Shown: one piece after another, positions 57,409-64,000 of the stretch
Position numbering within the stretch: the first letter of the stretch is position 1
How the letters are laid out: each line of letters opens with the position of its first letter
NCBI GenBank assembly: GCA_002798175.1
Contig: NWQL01000004.1
Span: forward strand, 362,636 to 426,635
DNA from: Lysobacteraceae bacterium NML91-0213
GTDB lineage: Bacteria > Pseudomonadota > Gammaproteobacteria > Xanthomonadales > Xanthomonadaceae
Direction of reading: 5' to 3'
Length of the DNA: 64,000 nucleotides
The notes under the pieces: model-generated
The model's input: the letters and a program-made list of their open reading frames with translations, nothing else
Database searches by the model: none
Told to the model about the DNA's origin: nothing
Program-made: the position numbers and the translations under genes

Positions 57409-60286
57409 TCAGAACCGCAGGTCCGCGCGCAGGTACCAGAAGCGGCTGCCGGGCATGTCGTAGGTGGAGGCGTCATAGCCGTTGAGCGAGCACGACAGGC
57501 AGATCGGCGGATCCTTGGCGAACACGTTGTTGAGGCCGGCGGTCAGGGTCAGGCCCTGCTGCCAGTCGAAGCGGTAGCCCGCCTGCAGGTCGTGGAAGGT
57601 CGTCGAGCCCAGCCTGTTGGTGCCGGTGGCCGCATCGCTGCACACCGGGAAGGTCACCGCATTGCCGCAGTCCTCGACCAGGTCGGACACATGGCGCAGC
57701 GTCCACGACGCGTTCCAGCCCGCGCGGCTCCAGTCCAGCGACGCGGTCGAGGCCCATTCCGGGATCGCGCTGTCCTCGACCTCGATGCCCGGCCGCCGCG
57801 GCTGCAGCTGGCCGGCGCCGCCCACCGCCTCGTAGCGGCCCACGAAGGTGTTCTGCCAGCTGAAGCCGAAACGCCCGGCGGCGGTTTCCGGCGACGTCCA
57901 GTAGAAGTCCGCGTCCCAGCCATCGGTCTTGATCGAGCCGAGGTTGGTCAACCGGTTGTTGAACGCGTTGATGCCGCCGGTGGCGGCGCGGCCGATGCCG
58001 TCGCAGTAGGCCGGGTCGAGGGTGCGCACGCAGAGGTCGAGCTGGGTCTGCGCCGACAGCGCCTGGATCGGGCCCTGGATGTCGTGGCGGTAGAAGGTCA
58101 CCTCGATATCGAAGCGGTCGGCCCATGACGAATCGGCGGCGAACCACGGACTCCAGACGAAGCCGGTGGTGAAGCTGCGCGCACGTTCGGGCTCGAGCTC
58201 GCGGTTGCCGCCGGTGGTGATCGAGATCTGCGGGTTGACCTGCGCGAAGCCGGCCGGGACACCCAGCGTGCGGCAGTTCGCGGCCACCGACGGATCGAGG
58301 AACGGTTCCGAACACGGGTCGATCAGCTGCGCATCGAAGCGGCTGTCGGAGCCGAACAGTTCGCCGATCGACGGCGCGCGGAATCCTTCCGCGTAGGTCG
58401 CACGCAGCAGGAAGTCGTCGGCCACCTGCCAGCGCAGGCCGTACTTCGGGGTGAACTCGCCACCGAAGGTCGAGTAGTCCGAATAGCGGCCGGCCAGGTT
58501 GAGGTTGAGGCTCTTGCCGAGCACGCCCTCGCCGAAGATCGGCACGTCGAGTTCGACGAACACCTCGTTGACGTCGTAGCTGCCGGCGGTGGGCAGCGAC
58601 GGCACGCCGTTGTAGTGCCCGCGCACGGTGATCGGATCCGGCTGGTACCAGCCCTTGTACTCGCGGAACTCGTAGCCGGCGGCCATGCCGATGCGTCCGG
58701 CCGGAAGCTCGAACAGCTCACCGGAGATGTTGGCCGAGGCCAGGCGCAGTTCATTGCGGCTCTGGTCGCGCACCACGGGCTGGATCCAGCCCAGCATCTG
58801 CGGGGTGATGGTGCCGGCGCCGAAGATGTCGAGCGGCACGCAGCCGGCCACCGCCGCACAGGCGTCGGGATCGCCCAGCGCCAGCGCGATGTTGAAGATG
58901 TTGTAGCTGCCGCGGTTGGTCTGTTCGGCCTCGTTGCGCGACCAGGCGGCGTTGACGTCCCAGAACCACAGCGAGCTGCCGGCCTCGAAACTGCCGACCA
59001 GGCCGGTGCCCACGTACTGGGTGTCGACCTTCTGTTCGAACACCCGCGCGCCGCCTTCCAGCGGCCGGCGCCCGATCAGGATCAGGCTGTCACCCGACAC
59101 CAGGTCGAAGCCGAACGGGTTGTAGGGGTTGCGCGCCGAGATGGTGATGTTGTCGGCCAGCGGGTTGCCGGTGGCGCCCTCCGGCCCGAGGAAGATCGGC
59201 TCCGGCGCGGCCTGGTTGGTCGACTCGCGGCGGTTGACCAGGGCTTTCGCATACCACTGCAGGCCGGGGTTGATGTCGAAGCGGAACTGGCCGAACGCAC
59301 CGCTGCGCCTGGAGGGCGTCAACAGCAGGTTGTACTCGGCGAAGTTGAAGCGGTCGGCGGCAGTGAAGCAGTGGAAGCCGTCACTGCGCGCGCAGCCGGT
59401 CTGCGCCGGGTCGTAGAGCGGGTCGGTGACGCCGGCATTGGGCACCAGGTCCAGCGTCCCCGGTATTGGGGTCCGCCACGATGAACCGGCCCGCGGGAAT
59501 GCCGGAGCTGCCCAGCGCCACGCCGGTGCCTGGCACCGGGAAGCGCGACTGCTCGCGGTCGCGCGCGAACACCACGTCCTGGTCGGTATGGCTCAGCGAC
59601 AGGAACAGGCTGCTGCGTTCGGTGGTACGACCCCAGGCCAGGTCCACGCCCTTGCTGGCACCGTCACCTTCGTCGAATTCACCGTAGTTGAGCGTGACCT
59701 GCGCGCCGTCGAAGTCCCGCCGGGTGATGATGTTGACCACGCCGGCGATCGCGTCGGAGCCGTACAGCGACGAGGCACCGTCCTCCAGCACCTCGATGCG
59801 GTCGACGATGGCCAGCGGGATGGTGTTGAGGTCGGTGGCCGCGCCCACGCCCGAGGCCGAGGATTCGTTGACCCAGCGGATGCCGTCGACCAGCACCAGC
59901 ACGCGCTTGGAACCGAGATGCCGCAGGTCCACCTGCGCGGAACCTGCGCCGACGCCGCTGCCATCGGGCGGGAAGCCGAAGTTGCCCGACGAGTTGAACT
60001 TGGTGTTGAGCGCCGAGCCGGACCCGGTGAGCTGCTGCACCACGTCGCCGATGGAGGTCAGCCCGCTGCGTTCGATATCGGCGCGGCTGACGGTGTGCAC
60101 GGGCACCTGCCCCTCGAGTTCGGCGCGGCGGATGCGGGTGCCGGTGACCTGCACCGCGTCGAGGGTGCGGGTGTCGGGGGTGGCGGCGGCCGGGCGCGCA
60201 TCCTGCGCGGTGGCGGCGGCAGGCAGGGCGAGCAGCAGGCTGAGCTGGACCGCGCGGGCCAGCCGTGAGGGGGTCGGCGACATCAT
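57409..60286 (-). pseudogene. TonB-dependent receptor, interrupted by a frameshift
   Basis: An outer-membrane receptor of about 950 residues read in two frames. The 5' part (from ATG 60286) has a signal peptide (ALPAAATAQ), TonB-box-like [11 protein letters not shown], and a full plug domain ([28 protein letters not shown]). The 3' part carries the barrel ending in an aromatic strand (GSRFWYLRADLRF). They join if one base is removed from a four-C run at about 59459-59462, giving ...[12 protein letters not shown]... The type resembles Xanthomonas carbohydrate or peptide receptors. GGAGAG precedes the ATG. A real mutation or a homopolymer error. Confidence 0.85.
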
Positions 60287-60356
60287 CGTTCTCTCCATGG
60301 ACGAGGGTTGCCGCCGATGCCCCTGTCCACCCGCGGCCACGCCGTTGTAACCATTC

Positions 60357-60385
60357 CGTTAAAACTGAACTGTGACCGCTGTCAA
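60357..60385 (-). promoter_or_regulatory. Promoter of the TonB-dependent receptor
   Basis: On the minus strand, TTGACA (complement of 60380-60385), 17-base spacer, and TTAACG (complement of 60357-60362). Perfect -35, weak -10. It lies 70 bases before the start in a locally AT-rich stretch. Confidence 0.5.
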
Positions 60386-60434
60386 TCTATGCTTGCCGGA
60401 TGCGGCGTAGGACGGCTTCTTCCGCCATTTCGCG

Positions 60435-61007
60435 TCAATCGCGTGGCGCCCCGGGGCAGGTTCGCGCGGTCGCGAACTGCGCCTGCAGCCTTGCCAACCC
60501 GGCCGCGCCGACCGCGGACGTCGCCAGCTCCCAGGACTGCCGATGACGTGGCGCCCAGCGCGCCCGGGGCAGTTCGTCGGCGTAATGGAAGTAGTCCCAC
60601 AGAATCGCCGCCCAGCTGTTGCATCGCACCCGCCGCCCGGCCAGCACGCCTTCGGGTGCGTCGGGACAGGAACCGGGCGGCGTGCCCTCCACCTCGTACG
60701 CGCTGCCATTCCATTGCGCAGGCTCGCAGTCAAGCAATACCCCTGCGCAGTCGGCAAGGAAGCCGTAGCCGGTGACTTCGGTGACGGTTGCGCCGAGACT
60801 GGCGAGCAGCTCGAGGAACGCTTCGTGCCGCTCGGCCGGAAAGGTCAGGTCGAGATCGCCGTGCTCGCGGGTGATGCGACCAAGCCGCGCGTCGATTGCC
60901 CAGCCGCCGCCCAGCCATACCGGCATACCACGCTGCTGCGCCCCATCCAGCAGCCGCGCCAGCAGGTCGAGCTGGACCGCGTTGCCGGAGTGCGCGCCGA
61001 CCTGCAT
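60435..61007 (-). CDS. Nucleotidyltransferase (aminoglycoside adenylyltransferase-like)
   Basis: A 190-residue protein of the ANT(2'')/LnuA-like nucleotidyltransferase group: WLGGGWAIDA (residues 31-40) and EHGDLDLTFP with Asp51 and Asp53 as the metal pair. Similar genes annotated as resistance determinants exist, but chromosomal homologues often have other roles, and I would not infer resistance. The frame is open far upstream; family sequence starts at 61007. Eight bases after the TauE/SafE gene. Confidence 0.75.
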   Translation of the reverse strand: MQVGAHSGNAVQLDLLARLLDGAQQRGMPVWLGGGWAIDARLGRITREHGDLDLTFPAERHEAFLELLASLGATVTEVTGYGFLADCAGVLLDCEPAQWNGSAYEVEGTPPGSCPDAPEGVLAGRRVRCNSWAAILWDYFHYADELPRARWAPRHRQSWELATSAVGAAGLARLQAQFATARTCPGAPRD

Positions 61008-61015
61008 CGCCGCGG

Positions 61016-61813
61016 CTACCAGAGCACCAGGCTCAGGCCGACCATGAACAGGAAGCCCGCGAACACCCGCTTCAGCGCGGCCCCGCTGATCGCATGGGCG
61101 AGCCGCGTGCCCCAGGGGGCGGCCAGCACCGAGGCCACCGCGACCCCGATCGCCGCGGGCAGGTAGACATAGCCCAGCGCGTGTCCGGGCAGGGCACCGG
61201 CGGGCGCCTGCAATGCGTAGCCGGCCGCGGCCGACAGCCCGATGAACACGCCGCAGGCCGATGACGTGCCCACCGCGCGCACCGGCGCCACCCCGAGCCA
61301 CACCAGCAGGGGCACGGTCATGCTGCCGCCGCCGATGCCGACCAGCGCCGACACCGCGCCGATGCCGCCGCCGGCCACCACCATCGGCGCACCGCGGGGT
61401 GCGATGTCGCGGTTGCCGTCGCCACGGCGCGCGCCCGACAGCGCCATCTGCGTGCCGACCAGGAAGCAGTAGCCGGCCACGCACCACTTCAGCACGTTGC
61501 CGTCGAGGCCGATCGCGAAGCGGCTGCCGAACCACGCGCCCACCAGGATGCCCGGGACCAGCCAGGCGACCGTCGGCCACAGCACGCCGCCACGGCGGTG
61601 ATGCGACCACGCCGACGAGCTCGCGGTGAGGATGATGCTGGCCATCGAGCTGGCAAGTGCCGAATGCATCGCCGCGTCCCTGGGTACGCCGTGCAGCGGC
61701 AGGAACCACGCCAGTGCCGCCACCAGTACCAGCCCGCCGCCGATGCCGAGCAATCCGGCAAGCACGCCAGCCACCGCACCCAGCGCAAGGAAGAACAGCA
61801 GCATCGTCAGCAT
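61016..61813 (-). CDS. TauE/SafE family membrane permease
   Basis: A 265-residue permease with seven or eight membrane segments in two repeats. The glycine-rich repeat motifs AGLLGIGGGLVLV (first half) and VGIGGGSMTVPLLV (second half) are diagnostic. Family members export sulfoacetate, sulfite or other organosulfur anions; substrate here unknown. Probably co-transcribed with the nucleotidyltransferase. Confidence 0.88.
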   Translation of the reverse strand: MLTMLLFFLALGAVAGVLAGLLGIGGGLVLVAALAWFLPLHGVPRDAAMHSALASSMASIILTASSSAWSHHRRGGVLWPTVAWLVPGILVGAWFGSRFAIGLDGNVLKWCVAGYCFLVGTQMALSGARRGDGNRDIAPRGAPMVVAGGGIGAVSALVGIGGGSMTVPLLVWLGVAPVRAVGTSSACGVFIGLSAAAGYALQAPAGALPGHALGYVYLPAAIGVAVASVLAAPWGTRLAHAISGAALKRVFAGFLFMVGLSLVLW

Positions 61814-61910
61814 GTGGGAATCGTGGCAACGGCGGTGCGCGCGAGGTTAGCCCAGTGCACCCGATGCTGCGTGCCCGGGCATGCGTCGACGTGCTTCATC
61901 CACGCTTGGC

Positions 61911-61924
61911 TATAGTCCGGCGCA
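61911..61924 (+). promoter_or_regulatory. -10 element placed for a leaderless slt transcript
   Basis: TATAGT at 61911-61916 lies seven bases before the ATG at 61924, so transcription would begin at or next to the A of the start codon. TCGACG at 61886-61891 is the best -35, with a long 19-base spacer. No ribosome binding site is present. Confidence 0.45.
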
Positions 61925-63870
61925 TGCCGCGCACTCCCCGTTTCCGCCTTCCGACCCGCCTGCTCGCCACGTTCGCGTTGCTGGCATTCCCGTTCACCGC
62001 AGCCCAGGCACAGGCGGCCACCGATGCCGATCTGCGCCGTGCATTCGATGCCGCCCAGCGTGGCGAACCCGTGCCCGCGCACATGCAGCGCCATCCGGCG
62101 TATGGCTGGGTCGAATTCACCGTGCTGCGCCGCAATCTCGCCACCCTGCCGGTCGCCCAGGCCGAAGCCTTCCTGCAGCGCTACCGGGGGCAGCCGGTCG
62201 CCACGGTGTTCCGCGAGGACTGGCTGCGTGCGCTGCACCGGCGCCAGGAATGGGCCGCGATCCGCGCGGCCTGGGCGCCGGGCATCAGTGATACAGCCCT
62301 GCGTTGCATCGAGCTCGATGCACGCCAGCGCCTCGGCGCCACCGACGCGCGCTGGGACCAGGAAGTCGCTTCGATCTGGACCAGCAGCGGCGCATCGCTC
62401 CCCGATACCTGCGATGCGCCGTTCGCCGCCGCCACCGCGCGCGGCAGCCTGACCGCGGCGCTGCGCTGGCAGCGGCTGGAGCTTGCCGCGGCGGAAGGCA
62501 ACCCGGCGGTGATGCGCAGCGCGGCCACCGGCCTGCCGGCGGCCGAGCGCGCGCTGGCCGAGGACTACGCCGCCTTCGTGCAGGCGCCGCATGCACGTGC
62601 ACTGCAGTGGCCCAGGACCGCGCGCAGCCGGCTGGTGGCCTCGCACGGGCTGGCGAAACTCGGCCGTGAGAATCCCGATGCCGCCGAGGCGCAGCTGCCG
62701 CAACTCGCCTCCGCGCTCGGTTTCGACGAGGCCGAACGCGGGCGGGTGCAGCACCAGATCGCGCTGTGGACGGTGGCCTCCTACCTGCCGCGCTCGGCCG
62801 AGCGGCTGGCCGCGGTGCCGCTGGCGGCCTACGACGAGCGCCTGCACGAGTGGCAGGTGCGCGAGGCGATCACCCGCGGCGACTGGCGGGCCGCGCTGGC
62901 CGCGATCCAGCGCATGCCGCCCACGCAACGCGATGACTCGCGCTGGAGCTATTTCGCCGGGCGCATGCACGGGCTGCTGGGCGACGCCCAGGCCGCACGC
63001 ACGCAGTTCGCGCGTGCCGCGCGCGAGGCCACCTTCCACGGTTTCCTCGCCGCCGACAGGCTTGGCCAGGCCTACGCACTGTGCCCGATCGAACTGCCGG
63101 CCGACGCCGCCGCGCGCGCGCGGGTCGCCAACCGCCCGGAGATGGTGCGGGCGATGGCGCTGTTCGGCGCCGACCGCCCCGGCTGGGCGACGCGCGAATG
63201 GAACGCCGCGCTGGAGACCTTCAGCGATGCCGAGCGCCGGCTTGCGGTGGCGGTGGCGCAGGACCACGGCTGGTTCGACCGTGCGGTGTTCGCGCTCGGC
63301 CGCCAGCCCGAGGAAACCCGCTACTACACGCTGCGGTTTCCGCTGCACCACGACGAACTGATCCGCGCCGAGGCACGTCGCCACAATCTGGACCCGGCCT
63401 GGATCGCGGCCGAGATCCGCGCCGAGAGCACCTTCAACCCGCGCGCGCGTTCGCCCGCCGATGCCCGCGGGCTGATGCAGGTGATCCCCGCCACCGGCCA
63501 GGCCGTCGCACGGCGGCTGGGCGCGCCCTGGGGCGGCGCCGAAAGCCTGTACGACCCCGCGGTCTCGATCCGCCTGGGCACCGCCTACCTGCGCGAGATG
63601 AAGGAGCGTTACGGGCTGCCCTACGTCGCCATCGCCGCGTACAACGCGGGCCCGGCGCCGACGCGGCGCTGGATGGAGCAGCGCCCGGGCATGGATGCCG
63701 ACCTGTGGATCGAGACCATCAGCTACCGCGAAACCCGCGAGTACGTGGCCCGCGTACTGGCCTTCAGCGTGATCTACGACTGGCGGCTGCACGGCGGGGC
63801 GGTGCCGGTCACCGACCGCATGCAGGGCCGCGTGGACGCGCCGCGCAAGCCGTTCGCCTGCCCGACCTGA
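61924..63870 (+). CDS. slt: Soluble lytic murein transglycosylase
   Basis: A 648-residue periplasmic enzyme cleaving peptidoglycan to 1,6-anhydromuropeptides. Signal peptide (cleaved near AQA-QA, about residue 29), a long superhelical U/L domain, and the C-terminal lysozyme-like domain with catalytic Glu501 in EIRAESTFNP, then GLMQVIPATG, AYNAGPAPTRRW and TISYRETREYVARVL. Length matches Slt70. The ATG is at 61924; upstream frame lacks family sequence. Confidence 0.92.
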   Translation: MPRTPRFRLPTRLLATFALLAFPFTAAQAQAATDADLRRAFDAAQRGEPVPAHMQRHPAYGWVEFTVLRRNLATLPVAQAEAFLQRYRGQPVATVFREDWLRALHRRQEWAAIRAAWAPGISDTALRCIELDARQRLGATDARWDQEVASIWTSSGASLPDTCDAPFAAATARGSLTAALRWQRLELAAAEGNPAVMRSAATGLPAAERALAEDYAAFVQAPHARALQWPRTARSRLVASHGLAKLGRENPDAAEAQLPQLASALGFDEAERGRVQHQIALWTVASYLPRSAERLAAVPLAAYDERLHEWQVREAITRGDWRAALAAIQRMPPTQRDDSRWSYFAGRMHGLLGDAQAARTQFARAAREATFHGFLAADRLGQAYALCPIELPADAAARARVANRPEMVRAMALFGADRPGWATREWNAALETFSDAERRLAVAVAQDHGWFDRAVFALGRQPEETRYYTLRFPLHHDELIRAEARRHNLDPAWIAAEIRAESTFNPRARSPADARGLMQVIPATGQAVARRLGAPWGGAESLYDPAVSIRLGTAYLREMKERYGLPYVAIAAYNAGPAPTRRWMEQRPGMDADLWIETISYRETREYVARVLAFSVIYDWRLHGGAVPVTDRMQGRVDAPRKPFACPT

Positions 63871-64000
63871 GCCGGCGGCCGGCATTCCGCCCCGGCGGAG
63901 TCTCCGGCGGGTATCACCGCCGCGGCCGCGGTGTCAGGCAGCCGCGGCCCGCGGTCGGCCATGACCTAAGCTGTGCGGCCTGTTGGACGATCGGCTCGAG
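63871..64000. other. Right-edge intergenic sequence
   Basis: After slt there is GC-rich sequence with a small CCGCC/GGCGG hairpin near 63896-63910 but no convincing terminator and no recognisable gene start before the window ends. Confidence 0.4.

Noticed and set aside
60435-61007. Antibiotic resistance gene call for the nucleotidyltransferase
   Set aside because: The metal-binding motif is shared by many nucleotidyltransferases; sequence alone does not show drug modification.
60435-61829. A 464-codon frame covering the nucleotidyltransferase and the TauE/SafE region
   Set aside because: Only the last 190 codons look like protein; the first part is the shadow of the TauE/SafE gene in another frame.

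Overview
The window is GC-rich chromosomal DNA from a gammaproteobacterium, most likely of the Xanthomonadaceae/Lysobacteraceae (Lysobacter or Luteimonas type). I infer this from the gene content: a monomeric NADP isocitrate dehydrogenase, a plant-type glutamate-cysteine ligase, the engB / cytochrome c4 / dsbA / dsbA / exonuclease order, and a DUF3348-DUF802-OmpA-DUF2894 cluster. I saw no tRNA, rRNA, CRISPR array, prophage or transposase gene. Because of the GC content, many long antisense frames are open; I treat them as shadows.

Layout. 1-600: edge of a minus-strand gene and copy 1 of a composite repeat. 602-4757: minus-strand run of a small membrane protein, XRE regulator, alpha/beta-hydrolase lipoprotein and NatAB-like ABC exporter, with a palindromic operator upstream. 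4811-6971: M50-type membrane protease (probable frameshift) and a ferredoxin-NADP reductase. 7135-11108: YadGH-like ABC exporter and two envelope lipoproteins. 11140-20465: tatD, hrpB, a REC-histidine kinase, a pseudouridine synthase, a methyltransferase-like lipoprotein and two oxidoreductases. 20466-21232: repeat copy 2. 21233-30617: icd, a panE-like reductase, small envelope proteins, queF, an M20 amidohydrolase, a 30-residue membrane peptide, and a DUF2231 / PQQ-type dehydrogenase pair. 30618-31502: repeat copy 3. 31503-35536: a four-gene cluster with a MotA/TolQ-like long-tailed protein and a MotB/OmpA-like partner, resembling ZorA/ZorB of Zorya anti-phage systems. 35669-43733: class I aldolase, a ribonucleotide-reductase operon (nrdB, flavodoxin, thioredoxin, thioesterase), a junction joining the last codons of nrdA to a priA lacking its N-terminal part, a NYN protein, DegV and a Dph6-like ATPase. 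43737-46613: formaldehyde detoxification operon frmR-adhC-fghA. 46709-53430: GST, ppc, a ferritin-like protein, gshA and engB. 53591-57132: cytochrome c4, two DsbA-like proteins and an exonuclease-family protein. 57409-60286: a TonB-dependent receptor broken by a one-base frameshift. 60435-63870: nucleotidyltransferase, TauE/SafE permease and soluble lytic transglycosylase.

The most unusual signals are: (i) a composite, REPIN-like element of about 415 bp (extended about 600 bp) present three times, each time as an inverted pair of ~115-nt hairpin units, always in 3' intergenic space; (ii) the Zorya-like motor cluster directly beside one copy; (iii) the nrdA/priA breakpoint, which truncates two normally important genes at one point and may be an assembly chimera; (iv) four tandem hairpins between nrdA and nrdB. 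Several operons are tightly packed with ATGA/GTGA stop-start overlaps.
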